From an uncultured Oscillospiraceae bacterium (GTDB taxonomy: Bacteria > Bacillota > Clostridia > Oscillospirales > Oscillospiraceae), in NCBI GenBank assembly GCA_900757655.1, contig CAAEOT010000004.1, positions 1 through 50,294 of the forward strand: DNA of 50,294 bases, in the 5' to 3' direction. The notes beneath the pieces are model-generated. The model had not been told where the DNA came from, searched no databases, and was given only the letters and a program-made list of their open reading frames with translations. Below are positions 17,758 through 27,254 of this stretch, piece after piece. The first letter of the stretch is position 1, and each line of letters opens with the position of its first letter. Position numbers and translations under genes: made by a program.

Positions 17758-18270
17758 ATGCGCAGACAGAAGAAAAACCGAATGACGAAAGACACGATCC
17801 CGGAGGGTTTCAGCGTGAAGCTCGCGCTGGTCGATCTGATACCGGTCGTATTTTTCGGCCTGTCCGCCGTGAGAGTGGGCAGCCTTTTTCACAGTGCGCT
17901 CTTTATAGCCGGGGCGGCGCTCTGTCTCGTTTCCGGCATTGTGAAGGTGCTGTGGAAGGGGATCGTGGCCGTCTCCGGGCGGAATGTTTGGCCGCTGTTT
18001 GTGCAGATGCGCGTGGCCATGCCGGTCGGGTTTGCGCTGCTGCTGGCGGCGGTGATCGCCGGCCGGGCAAGGCTGAGCGGTGCGGCCATCCTCGCCGGGG
18101 TGACCGGCTTTCCGGCGTGCATTTTCTTTGGGCTCGGCGTGCTCGGCATGGCGCTCATGACGGTGTTTGCGTTTCGGCTGGATTCCGGCGACCCGCGCTC
18201 GAACTGGCTGGAGCAGGGCGTCAATGGGCTTGCACAGCTGTGCTTTTTCATTGGCCTGTGCCTGGTGTGA
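17758..18270 (+). CDS. small multipass membrane protein of unknown function
   Basis: 170 residues; I do not recognise the family. Basic N-terminus (MRRQKKNR), then about five hydrophobic segments (near 22-40, 44-64, 76-100, 110-135 and 148-170) with short loops and few charges. ATG 17758 has GGGTGG upstream; ATG 17782 in frame is an alternative that would remove the basic leader. No clear promoter is visible. It stands alone between ribosomal genes and a short ORF with its own SD. Confidence 0.65.
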   Translation: MRRQKKNRMTKDTIPEGFSVKLALVDLIPVVFFGLSAVRVGSLFHSALFIAGAALCLVSGIVKVLWKGIVAVSGRNVWPLFVQMRVAMPVGFALLLAAVIAGRARLSGAAILAGVTGFPACIFFGLGVLGMALMTVFAFRLDSGDPRSNWLEQGVNGLAQLCFFIGLCLV

Positions 18271-18332
18271 TGTGCGCACGCGCAAAAGCGCCGCGGCATC
18301 GCCCGAGATTGGAAGCAACGGAGGAATCGACA

Positions 18333-18476
18333 ATGCCCATTACGGTACACATTTATTATCGTGGGGAACATGGCGCTGCGCGCCGGTTCGCGCAGGAAAT
18401 GCTGGCGAGCGGCACGGCCGCGGCCGTGCTGTTCGCACCGAGCCATGTCCTCCTTTCGTATCGGAACGCAAAGTGA
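18333..18476 (+). CDS. 47-residue ORF, perhaps truncated relative of an ABM-type monooxygenase-like protein
   Basis: Short but well-started: ACGGAGG lies eight bases before ATG, and a terminator follows the stop. The first ~30 residues (MPITVHIYYRGEHGAARRFA, then QEMLASGT) resemble, from memory, the N-terminus of small antibiotic-biosynthesis-monooxygenase-like proteins of about 100 residues. The remaining 17 residues do not, and the gene stops where the family's central sheet would continue. It may be a gene shortened by deletion or a genuine small protein. Confidence 0.5.
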   Translation: MPITVHIYYRGEHGAARRFAQEMLASGTAAAVLFAPSHVLLSYRNAK

Positions 18477-18483
18477 AAAGAGC

Positions 18484-18518
18484 CCGGCCTGCGGAATGCT
18501 CCGCAGGCCGGCATTTTT
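18484..18518. terminator. terminator after short ORF, facing EamA gene
   Basis: Perfect 12-bp stem CCGGCCTGCGGA / TCCGCAGGCCGG, loop ATGC, then ATTTTT on the plus side. On the minus strand a CTCTTTTC tract follows, so it may serve the convergent EamA gene too. Confidence 0.9.
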
Positions 18519-18531
18519 CTGCTTTGGGCGC

Positions 18532-19434
18532 TCATGTGGTCTCGGCGTTTTTGTGCGTGAGCTCGTTTGTGATGGCGAAGCCGAGAAACAGCACGACGCC
18601 GACGATCTGCACCGGGGCGAGCGGCTCACCGAGCAGCAGCACCGACACGAGCACGGACACGATGGGGTCGATATAGCTCAGCAGCGATGACTCCTGCCCC
18701 GGCAGCGCCCGGATGGCAGAGAAATACATGCAGTACGTCAGACCTGTGTGTACAAGGCCGACGATGAGCAAATTCACCCACCCGGCCGCGGACATCACGC
18801 CCGGGTGAAAGCCCGACGTGAGCGCGACATACGGCGTGAGCACCAGAATGGCCACGAGAAACTGCACGAACGTGCGCTCGAGCGCCGGAACGCCGGTGAT
18901 ATACTTGTTGAGCAGGATGACGGCGGCATAAAACACCGCAGCGCTCACGCCGAAGCAGATGCCGCGCACGTCCGACGCGCCGCCATGCACGCTGCCGGAG
19001 CCGATGATGAGTGCGACGCCGAGCGTGGACATGAGAAAGCAGACGAACTGCGTGCGCGTCATCCGCTCGTGAAACAGCAGCGGGCACAGCGCCGTGACGA
19101 TCACGGGCGCGAGATAGTAGCTGAGCGTGGCCAATGATATGGTCGTGTACTTGTACGCCTCGAACAGCAGCATCCAGTTGATGCCCATAGCCGCGCCCGA
19201 GGCCAGCAGCAGCCAGAGCGACTTTTTGATTTCGCTCAGGCACAGCCGTCTGCGCGTGACGAGAAAAGACAGCAGCAGAAACACGGCTGCGAGCCCCGCG
19301 CGGCAGAGCGCGAGCTCGGCCGACGTGATCTCGATCCGGCGCACGAACAGGCCGATCGTGCCGAACACGGTCATGGACACGATCAGGCCCAGCCGCGCGC
19401 GGCCGGTGCCGGTGGGAGTGGTTGTCGTTTTCAT
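18532..19434 (-). CDS. EamA/DMT-family transporter
   Basis: 300 residues, ten predicted membrane segments in two EamA repeats. The first contains FGTIGLFVRRI...ELALCRAGLAA and the end LATLSYYLAPVIVTAL; the second ends LLSYIDPIVSVLVSVLLLGE, the classic EamA repeat terminus. Members export or import metabolites such as amino acids; the substrate here is unknown. SD GGAGG lies upstream of ATG. Transcribed alone from the promoter at 19465-19493. Confidence 0.93.
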   Translation of the reverse strand: MKTTTTPTGTGRARLGLIVSMTVFGTIGLFVRRIEITSAELALCRAGLAAVFLLLSFLVTRRRLCLSEIKKSLWLLLASGAAMGINWMLLFEAYKYTTISLATLSYYLAPVIVTALCPLLFHERMTRTQFVCFLMSTLGVALIIGSGSVHGGASDVRGICFGVSAAVFYAAVILLNKYITGVPALERTFVQFLVAILVLTPYVALTSGFHPGVMSAAGWVNLLIVGLVHTGLTYCMYFSAIRALPGQESSLLSYIDPIVSVLVSVLLLGEPLAPVQIVGVVLFLGFAITNELTHKNAETT

Positions 19435-19464
19435 AGGCGCCTCCGAGAAAAGAAACTGAGGTCT

Positions 19465-19493
19465 AGTTTAGCCGCTTTGCCCGCGCGCGTCAA
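19465..19493 (-). promoter_or_regulatory. sigma-A promoter for EamA gene
   Basis: Minus strand: TTGACG (19493-19488), 17-bp spacer, TAAACT (19470-19465). Confidence 0.8.
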
Positions 19494-19522
19494 TGCCCCG
19501 CACCGCGCTTTTTCGCGGGGGC

Positions 19523-19550
19523 TTGACGCGGGGCACAAATGCGGTAAAAT
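19523..19550 (+). promoter_or_regulatory. sigma-A promoter for yjdF riboswitch transcript
   Basis: TTGACG (19523-19528), 16-bp spacer, TAAAAT (19545-19550). Confidence 0.75.
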
Positions 19551-19560
19551 GGAAGCGCAA

Positions 19561-19668
19561 GGATAAAAACACGTCCCGGTAGGTAGTCCGGGAGCAGCGG
19601 CGACGCTGTCAGTAACCTGCCTCCTTGGTTGTCCGTTCCTTGCGGGATTTCACGAAAAGGAGGCGTTT
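19561..19668 (+). promoter_or_regulatory. yjdF riboswitch (azaaromatic-responsive class) controlling translation
   Basis: A structured leader directly upstream of a YjdF-family gene. Visible elements: TCCCGG / CCGGGA hairpin around TAGGTAGT; CAGCG-GCGA-CGCTG hairpin with a GNRA loop; and CAGTAAC. GCCTCCTT (19619-19626) pairs perfectly with the Shine-Dalgarno AAGGAGGC (19657-19664). AGGTAG (19581-19586) can instead pair with CTGCCT (19617-19622, one G-U), which would free the SD. Class assignment rests on the downstream gene and the layout; the covariance model was not run. Confidence 0.8.
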
Positions 19669-19670
19669 CG

Positions 19671-20090
19671 ATGGGGACACGTATGGTTCGGCTCACGGTT
19701 TTATTTGAGCCGCCGTTCTGGATCGGGCTCTGCGAGCGCGAGGAGGACGGACAGTACGCGGTGTGCAGGATCGTGTTCGGCGCCGAGCCGCGCGAGCAGG
19801 AGGTCTATGCCTTCGTGCTCGCCAACTGGCACCGGCTGCGCTTCAGCCCGGCGCTGGCGGCGGAGACGACGGCCGAGCGACACCGCAATCCCAAGCGCGT
19901 GCAGCGGGAGATCCGCCGCACGCTCACACCCGCCGGCATCGGCACCAAGGCACAGCAGGCGCTCGGGCTCCAGCGCGAGCAGGGCAAGGCTGCGCGCCGG
20001 GTGCAGACCCGTGCCGAGCGGGAGCGTGAGCAGGCGCGGCAGTTTCAGCTGCGGCAGACGAAGCGGAAAGAAAAGCACAGGGGGCATTGA
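19671..20090 (+). CDS. yjdF: YjdF family protein (DUF2992)
   Basis: 139 residues. N-terminal half VRLTVLFEPPFWIGLCE with VCRIVFGAEPREQEVYAFVL, then NPKRVQREIRR and GIGTKAQQAL, ending in a very basic helical tail (QTKRKEKHRG). These are the conserved blocks of YjdF/DUF2992, whose biochemical role is unknown. ATG 19671 sits seven bases after the AAGGAGG that the leader can mask. The family is typically regulated by the yjdF RNA present upstream, which responds to azaaromatic compounds, so a role in coping with such molecules is likely but unproven. Confidence 0.9.
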   Translation: MGTRMVRLTVLFEPPFWIGLCEREEDGQYAVCRIVFGAEPREQEVYAFVLANWHRLRFSPALAAETTAERHRNPKRVQREIRRTLTPAGIGTKAQQALGLQREQGKAARRVQTRAEREREQARQFQLRQTKRKEKHRGH

Positions 20091-20133
20091 CGCCCCTTGT
20101 GCCTTTCGAGATCAGGACAGGGAGGTGCTTCCC

Positions 20134-20610
20134 ATGGAGCTGAAATTGGGCTATGACACACCGGAGGCGGTGCGGGAGCTGTTTGCGGAGTACACGCACA
20201 TGCTCGTCGAGAACGACCCGCATTTTCAGATCTACCTTGACCTGCAGCATTACGACGCCGAGGTCGCCGACCTGACGAAAAAGTACGGCATGCCGGACGG
20301 GCGGCTCTATGTTGCATGGTGCGATAGGCAGCCGGCCGGGTGCATCGCGCTGCGCCGGCTGGACGGCACGACGTGCGAGCTCAAGCGGCTGTACGTGCGT
20401 CCCGCGTTTCGCGGCCGGGGCATCGCCGGGGTGATGATGCAGCGCATTCTCGATGACGCGCGCGCCATCGGCTACACGGTCATGCTGCTCGACACGCTGC
20501 CGTTTCTCACGAGCGCGATCAAAATGTACCGCGCGCTCGGGTTTTACGACATCCCGCCCTACAACGACAGCCCGCTGGACACGACGATCTTCCTGCGGCT
20601 GGACCTGTGA
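20134..20610 (+). CDS. GNAT-family N-acetyltransferase
   Basis: 158 residues, complete GNAT fold. Motif A is LKRLYVRPAFRGRGIAG (acetyl-CoA pyrophosphate loop R/QxxGxG/A), followed by the motif-B end AIKMYRALGFYDI. SD GGGAGGTG lies seven to eight bases before ATG. It lies 43 nt after yjdF with no terminator between, so it is probably in the same riboswitch-controlled transcript. Acceptor substrate unknown. Confidence 0.93.
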   Translation: MELKLGYDTPEAVRELFAEYTHMLVENDPHFQIYLDLQHYDAEVADLTKKYGMPDGRLYVAWCDRQPAGCIALRRLDGTTCELKRLYVRPAFRGRGIAGVMMQRILDDARAIGYTVMLLDTLPFLTSAIKMYRALGFYDIPPYNDSPLDTTIFLRLDL

Positions 20611-20698
20611 CTTTACGCAAATTTGACGCGCCTGCCGCTTGCCCGGCGGTGGGATGCGTGGTAAGCTGAGAGCAGAAGCAAGGATAAGGAGAACAGAC

Positions 20699-21487
20699 AT
20701 GGAAATGATCGATTTCAACGCGAAAAAAGGCTTCCTGTGCGACATGGACGGCGTGATCTATCACGGCAATCACATCCTGCCCGGCGCGGCGGAGTTCATC
20801 CACTGGCTGCAGGATACGCACAAGGAATATCTGTTTTTGACCAACAACAGCGGCATGACCCCGCGCGAGCTGCACCAGAAGCTCGGGCGCATGGGGCTCG
20901 ACGTGCCGGAGGAGCACTTTTACACCAGCGCGCTGGCCACGGCGGCCTTCCTGGCCGACCAGACGCCCGGGTGCTCGGTGTACGCGCTCGGCGAGGCGGG
21001 GCTGCTCAACGCGCTGTATGACCGCGGCATTACCATGAACGACGTCAACCCCGACTATGTCGTCATCGGCGAGGCACGGGCCTACTCGCTCGACACACTC
21101 ACGAAGGCGACGAATCTCGTACTCGCGGGTGCGAAGCTTATCGGCGCGAACTCCGACACCTGCGGCCCAACGGACGAGGGTATCGCTCCCGCGTGCCGCG
21201 CGCTCATCGCCCCGGTCGAGATCGCCACCGGCAAGCAGGCGTATTTCTGCGGCAAGCCGAACCCGCTCATGATGCGCACCGGACTGCGCATCCTCGGCTG
21301 CCACTCGGGTGAGGCCGTGATGATCGGCGACCGCATGGACACCGACGTCATCTCCGGCATGGAGAGCGGTATGTCCACCGTGCTCGTGCTCAGCGGCGTG
21401 TCCACGCGCGCGACATTGGACGAATTTGCCTACCGGCCGAGCGTCGTGCTCGACGGCGTGGGAGACATCCCGCGGCTGGCGCAGTAG
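20699..21487 (+). CDS. HAD-IIA family phosphatase (NagD-like)
   Basis: 262 residues. HAD motif I FLCDMDGVIYHG (nucleophile Asp15, Asp17), motif II FLTNNSG, the family-specific FCGKPNP (Lys of motif III) and motif IV MIGDRMDTDV. The C2-type cap in the middle places it with NagD/AraL p-nitrophenyl phosphatases, which dephosphorylate small sugar or nucleotide phosphates; the substrate is undetermined. ATG 20699 follows AAGGAG. A weak promoter, TTGCCC-17-TAAGCT (20639-20667), may precede it. Ends in TAG, showing that TAG is an ordinary stop in this genome. Confidence 0.93.
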   Translation: MEMIDFNAKKGFLCDMDGVIYHGNHILPGAAEFIHWLQDTHKEYLFLTNNSGMTPRELHQKLGRMGLDVPEEHFYTSALATAAFLADQTPGCSVYALGEAGLLNALYDRGITMNDVNPDYVVIGEARAYSLDTLTKATNLVLAGAKLIGANSDTCGPTDEGIAPACRALIAPVEIATGKQAYFCGKPNPLMMRTGLRILGCHSGEAVMIGDRMDTDVISGMESGMSTVLVLSGVSTRATLDEFAYRPSVVLDGVGDIPRLAQ

Positions 21488-21747
21488 GGGTGCGTGTGCC
21501 TTGGCGCCGGGCATAGCGAGGCGGATGAGGTGTTTCCTGACGATACGCACCATGACAATTCCGTTTCTGCATCCTCTTGGCCGGAACTGTGTCGAATGCG
21601 GCGGAAGTGCTGCGGTTTCCTCCGGTGGCACCGGTAATACGGTGCGTGTCAAATGACACCTCATCCGTCGCGGCGTGCCGCCGCGCCGCCTTCCCCTCAA
21701 GGGGCAGGCTTTCGACGGCAGCGCAGACCCCGCAAACGCGCAGCAAA
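21488..21747. repeat. intergenic dispersed repeat, copy A
   Basis: Gene-free stretch. Its core (21612-21712) matches the sequence at 41956-42046. Shared blocks are CGGTTT(C/T)CTCC, GGCACCG, GACAC, CGCCGCGCC and the hairpin CCTTCCCCT...AGGGG. The segment TTCCTCCGGTGGCACCGG...GTGCGTGTC (21616-21650) has a second match at 41826-41859. It looks like a mobile-type or REP-like non-coding repeat family. Confidence 0.75.
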
Positions 21748-21782
21748 GCCAGCCGCGGCGAAGGCCGTGGCTGGCTTTTCTA
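21748..21782. terminator. terminator between HAD gene and dnaJ
   Basis: 12-bp stem GCCAGCCGCGGC / GCCGTGGCTGGC (one G-U), loop GAAG, then TTTT on the plus side. The minus side (GCTTTGCTG) is a weaker end for the convergent dnaK operon. Confidence 0.85.
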
Positions 21783-21805
21783 TGTTTTTATTCAGCGCTG
21801 CTTGC

Positions 21806-22960
21806 TCAGCGCTTTTTCTTATTGCCGAAGATGCCGCTGCGGCCCTCGCTGACCGATTCGTTCATCGCCTCGGCATAGGCGCGCAGGCGCTCCTTCTGCT
21901 CGGCCGTCATGTTCTTCGGCACCGTGACCGTGATCGTGACGAACTGGTCGCCGCGGCCGCCGCCCTTGCTCTGCAGGTACGGGATGCCTTTGCCGCGCAG
22001 ACGGAACACGCTGCCCGGCTGCGTCCCCTCAGGGATGGTGAGCTTGACGCGGCCGTCGATGGTCGGCACCTCGATCTCGGCGCCGAGCGCCGCCTGTGCA
22101 AACGACACCGGCATCTCCATGAGCACGGAGTTGCCGTCGCGCTCGAAGAGCGGGTGCGGCTTGACAAAGACCGTGATGAGCAGGTCGCCCGCCGGTCCGC
22201 CGTCAAGCCCGGCATTGCCCTTGCCGCGCAGATTCAGCGTCTGGCCGTCGTCAATGCCGGCCGGGATCTTGACCTTGATGGTCTGATTCTTGCGCACGGC
22301 GCCGCGGCCGCCGCAGCGCGGGCACGGCTGGTGGATGATCTTGCCGCGGCCGCCGCACTTCTTGCACGCGCCGCTGGTCTGCACCATGCCGAACGGGGTG
22401 CGTTGCGTGGTGCGCACGCTGCCGGTGCCGTTGCAGTCCGGGCAGACCTCCGGCGTGGTGCCGGGGGCGCAGCCGGTACCCTTGCAGTCCGGGCACTGCT
22501 CGACGCGGCCGACGTTGATTTCCTTCTCGCAGCCGAACGCCGCCTCTTCAAAGGTGATGTTCAGGCGCACACGCAGGTTTTCACCCCGGCGCGGGCCGCT
22601 GCGCTGGCTCTGACCGCCGCCGAAGCCGCCGCCGAAGATATCCCCGAAGATGTCACCGAAGCCGCCGCCGAAAATGTCCCCAAAGCCGCCGAAGCCGCCA
22701 AAACCGGCGCCGCCGGGGCCGCCGGCGGACGGGTCGAACGCCGCATGGCCGAACTGGTCATACTTCGCGCGCTTGTCGGGATCGGACAGCACCTCGTAGG
22801 CCTCGTTGACTTCCTTGAAGCGCTCCTCGCATTCCTTATCGCCCGGATGCAGGTCCGGGTGGTTGGCCTTGGCCAGTTTGCGGTAGGCTTTTTTGATCTC
22901 GTCCTCGGATGCGCCTTTTTCAACACCGAGCACTTCATAATAATCTCGTTTTTCAGCCAT
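21806..22960 (-). CDS. dnaJ: molecular chaperone DnaJ (Hsp40)
   Basis: 384 residues. J domain (1-~70, with HPD in KANHPDLHPGDK), Gly/Phe-rich linker with many GGFG units (~75-125), four CxxCxGxG zinc repeats (CPDCKGTG, CPDCNGTG, CKKCGGRG, CPRCGGRG) and the C-terminal substrate-binding domains. It stimulates DnaK ATPase and delivers clients. Last gene of hrcA-grpE-dnaK-dnaJ. Confidence 0.98.
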   Translation of the reverse strand: MAEKRDYYEVLGVEKGASEDEIKKAYRKLAKANHPDLHPGDKECEERFKEVNEAYEVLSDPDKRAKYDQFGHAAFDPSAGGPGGAGFGGFGGFGDIFGGGFGDIFGDIFGGGFGGGQSQRSGPRRGENLRVRLNITFEEAAFGCEKEINVGRVEQCPDCKGTGCAPGTTPEVCPDCNGTGSVRTTQRTPFGMVQTSGACKKCGGRGKIIHQPCPRCGGRGAVRKNQTIKVKIPAGIDDGQTLNLRGKGNAGLDGGPAGDLLITVFVKPHPLFERDGNSVLMEMPVSFAQAALGAEIEVPTIDGRVKLTIPEGTQPGSVFRLRGKGIPYLQSKGGGRGDQFVTITVTVPKNMTAEQKERLRAYAEAMNESVSEGRSGIFGNKKKR

Positions 22961-22986
22961 ACATGAACCTCAACTGTCTATGGATT

Positions 22987-23043
22987 CCCCCCCGCGCGGG
23001 GGTCAGAAAGCTCCAAATGCGGGCGCGCTTGTGGCGCGCCCGC
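22987..23043 (-). other. paired GC-rich hairpins in the dnaK-dnaJ gap
   Basis: CCCCC-GCGC-GGGGG (about 22988-23002) and a perfect 10-bp stem GCGGGCGCGC / GCGCGCCCGC (23019-23043, loop TTGTG) lie in the 113-nt gap. No T run follows on the minus strand, so these are more likely RNA stability or processing elements than terminators. Confidence 0.6.
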
Positions 23044-23073
23044 GTTGCTTTGCCCGTGTCGGGGGCGGGGTGT

Positions 23074-24942
<1,869 letters not shown>

Positions 24943-24995
24943 AATGATTTCCTCCTGTATTGAAAGCAGATTGTGTATACAAATTTAGAATGGGA

Positions 24996-25601
24996 TCAGT
25001 TTGCGACTTTCACGACGGAATACCGCAGGACGCGGTCACCGATGCAAAAGCCCTTTTCAAACTCTTCCACGACAACGCCCTCGCCGTAGGCATCATCCTC
25101 GATGTGCATGACGGCGTTGTGGCGGTTGGCGTCAAATGGCTGGCCGACGGCTTCGATCGCCGTCACACCGAGCTGGGTGAGCGCGGTGTTGTACTGGTTC
25201 ATGATCCCCTCGAGACCCTTGCGGGCGGGGTCATCGTCCGGGGTCTGCGCCAGGGCGCGGGACAGACTGTCGTACACCGGTAGGAACTTTTTGAGCGTGT
25301 CGCAGCGGACGTCTGCGTAGATCGCTTCGCGCTCACGGGTGCTGCGGCGGCGGTAGTTGTCATATTCGGCGAGCAGGCGGAGGTACTTGTCTTTCTCCGC
25401 TGCGAGATCGGCCTCGATCTCTTTTTTCGTCTCTTTCTTTTCCTTGGGTTCCTTTTCTTTTTTGGCTTCCTTCTTGTCGGCCTTGTTGACCGGAACCTCT
25501 TCGGCTTCGGCGGCAGGGGCGGCCGGGCCGGTCTTCACGTCTTCAGCGGTCGGATCCGTTTCCGGCGCCGTCTGCTTCGGGTCGTTCGTTTTCGTGCTCA
25601 T
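24996..25601 (-). CDS. grpE: nucleotide exchange factor GrpE
   Basis: 201 residues. Acidic, low-complexity N-terminal ~70 residues, then the long coiled coil (DKYLRLLAEYDNYRRRSTRERE) and the beta domain ending GVVVEEFEKGFCIGDRVLRYSVVKVAN. Releases ADP from DnaK. Its start lies inside hrcA (59-nt overlap), with SD AAGGGAG in the hrcA coding sequence. Confidence 0.98.
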   Translation of the reverse strand: MSTKTNDPKQTAPETDPTAEDVKTGPAAPAAEAEEVPVNKADKKEAKKEKEPKEKKETKKEIEADLAAEKDKYLRLLAEYDNYRRRSTREREAIYADVRCDTLKKFLPVYDSLSRALAQTPDDDPARKGLEGIMNQYNTALTQLGVTAIEAVGQPFDANRHNAVMHIEDDAYGEGVVVEEFEKGFCIGDRVLRYSVVKVAN

Positions 25602-26679
25602 CTGTATCGTCTCCCTTAATGATCAGCTTGTTGTCCAGCCCGGGGGGCGGAAGCGTGCCGCCGCCGAGCAGCTTGGAAAGGCCGGCCGCAATGAAGCTGA
25701 GCTTCGCGGCGACCTTGGAATAGTCCATGCGCGTCGGGCCGACCACACCGATCAGGCCCCGCATATTTTCGCCCGCGTCATACGTTGCGAGTACGACGCT
25801 GCTGTCGCGCAGCTCCTCGGCCACATTCTCCGGACCGATGAGCACGCGCACCTCGTTGTCGCCGCCGAGCTGCTCCATCGGGATGTCGAGCAGGTTGCTG
25901 CCGTCGGACAGGTAGCTCATGAGGCGGTGCGCCTTGTCGGGGTCGCGGAACTCCGGCTGGTGCAGCAGCTGCGACTCGCCGACGAGGTACGTCTGCGCGG
26001 CGCCTGCGCCCGTGAGCACCTCGATCGCGAAGGCCGCGATCACGGCCGTGATGCCGAGGTTATCCTGCGCGGCGCGCTCCGCCGAGCGGATCAGCACCGG
26101 GGTGATGTCGCTCTCATGGATGCCCGTGAAGTGGGCGTTGAAGACGGTGGCGAGTTTCTGGATCATGCGCTCGTCGGCCGAGACCGGCAGGTGCACGAGC
26201 TTGTTTTTCACCGTATCGTCGCTCAGAAGCAGGACGATGATGAAGCTGTTCGCGTCGAGATAAATGAGGTCGAAGCGGCGGATCGTCACGCCGGCGCTCG
26301 TCGTGAGCGTCACGGCGGGGTAATTGGTCAGCTGCGAGGCGAGGCGGCTCGCGTCCGTCATGAGCTCGCCGCGCTGATGCCGGCCCGTCAGGCTCTGCGT
26401 GATGGCCTGCGTCTCCTCCGCGGTGAGGTCCTTGTGCTCCATGAGCTCGTTGACGTACATCCGGTAGCCGAGCGGTGTGGGCACGCGGCCCGCCGATGTG
26501 TGCGGCTGCTCGAGATAGCCCATGGCGACCAGCTCCGCCAGCTCGTTGCGGATCGTGGCCGAGGAACAGCCGAGATCCGCGCTCGCGGCGATGGCCTTCG
26601 AGCCGACCGGCTCTGCCGTGCGGATGTATTCCTCGATGACCGCGGCAAGTATTTTCTTTTTGCGGCTGCTGATGTCCAT
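25543..26679 (-). CDS. hrcA: heat-inducible transcription repressor HrcA
   Basis: 378 residues, about 30 longer than usual. N-terminal winged helix (SRKKKILAAVIEEYI, SATIRNELAELVAMGYLEQP, HTSAGRVPT), GAF-like core, and the family's C-terminal block GPTRMDYSKVAAKLSFIA. After this an extra acidic tail (from GGGTLPPPGLDN to the end) runs into grpE. ATG 26679 follows GGAGGAGATC; the GTG at 26697 precedes that SD. Represses its own operon at CIRCE. Confidence 0.96.
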   Translation of the reverse strand: MDISSRKKKILAAVIEEYIRTAEPVGSKAIAASADLGCSSATIRNELAELVAMGYLEQPHTSAGRVPTPLGYRMYVNELMEHKDLTAEETQAITQSLTGRHQRGELMTDASRLASQLTNYPAVTLTTSAGVTIRRFDLIYLDANSFIIVLLLSDDTVKNKLVHLPVSADERMIQKLATVFNAHFTGIHESDITPVLIRSAERAAQDNLGITAVIAAFAIEVLTGAGAAQTYLVGESQLLHQPEFRDPDKAHRLMSYLSDGSNLLDIPMEQLGGDNEVRVLIGPENVAEELRDSSVVLATYDAGENMRGLIGVVGPTRMDYSKVAAKLSFIAAGLSKLLGGGTLPPPGLDNKLIIKGDDTDEHENERPEADGAGNGSDR

Positions 26680-26713
26680 GATCTCCTCCGCTGGCACTCG
26701 GAGTTGCCGACTG

Positions 26714-26740
26714 TTGGCACTCCCGACCTTCGAGTGCTAA
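26714..26740 (-). promoter_or_regulatory. CIRCE operator
   Basis: TTGGCACTC-N9-GAGTGCTAA, one mismatch from consensus TTAGCACTC-N9-GAGTGCTAA. It overlaps the end of the -10 element of the hrcA promoter, placing HrcA to block transcription. A lone extra half-site GGCACTC lies at 26693-26699. Confidence 0.96.
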
Positions 26741-26767
26741 TTTACACCCCGCCGGCCGGAAAGTCAA
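26739..26767 (-). promoter_or_regulatory. sigma-A promoter of hrcA-grpE-dnaK-dnaJ
   Basis: Minus strand: TTGACT (26767-26762), 17-bp spacer, TAAATT (26744-26739). Confidence 0.88.
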
Positions 26768-27204
26768 GTGCTTTCTCTATATTATTGATAGATTGTTCAT
26801 AATTATTTTCGCGGCTGCTGCCGGGGCGGAAAACCGGCGGTTTTTCGAAGAGAAACCGGGTACGCGGAAGCGGAAAATGCGCATTTTACAATCATTAAGG
26901 AACCTGCTGGGATGCGCGGCGCGTGAGCGTGGACGCTGCAATTTCAAGCCTTCTCCTCAAGGAGAAGGCATCGCACGGTCTGACTGCTCCGATAAGACAA
27001 AAACATTGCCGTAAGGCGATGCCTCTCCTGTGTAAGGGGAGGTGGCACGGTGCTTTGCACCGTGACGGAGGGATTGCAGATACCGGCTGCGGTGCAGGAC
27101 ACAACATAGCAATCCCTCAGTCAGTCTGACGGCTGACAGTTCCCTTTACACAAGGGAATCGGGGGCGCGCCGCCGGACACGCGGCGCAGACGCCCCAAGA
27201 TGCG
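26768..27204. repeat. intergenic dispersed repeat, copy B, and otherwise empty DNA
   Basis: From 26768 to ~26930 I see nothing. From ~26934 to 27165 lie short palindromes related to copies A and C: AAGCCTTCTCCTCAAGGAGAAGG (inverted TTCTCCT/AGGAGAA), then GCCTCTCCTGTGTAAGGGGAGG with the hairpin CACGGTGC-TTT-GCACCGTG followed by GACGGAGGGATTGC, and a reversed CAATCCCTCAGTC further right. No coding capacity is evident. Confidence 0.65.
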
Positions 27205-27231
27205 AAAAAGGCTCGCCCAATCGGGCGAGCC
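27205..27231 (-). terminator. terminator after rpmB
   Basis: Read on the minus strand: GGCTCGCCC / GGGCGAGCC stem with a short ATTG-type loop, then TTTTTC. Confidence 0.92.
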
Positions 27232-27254
27232 TTGTTCGGTGCAATCATTGCAAT

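Noticed and set aside
26934..27165. CRISPR array
   Set aside because: Palindromic blocks are few, irregular and of unequal spacing; there are no cas genes.
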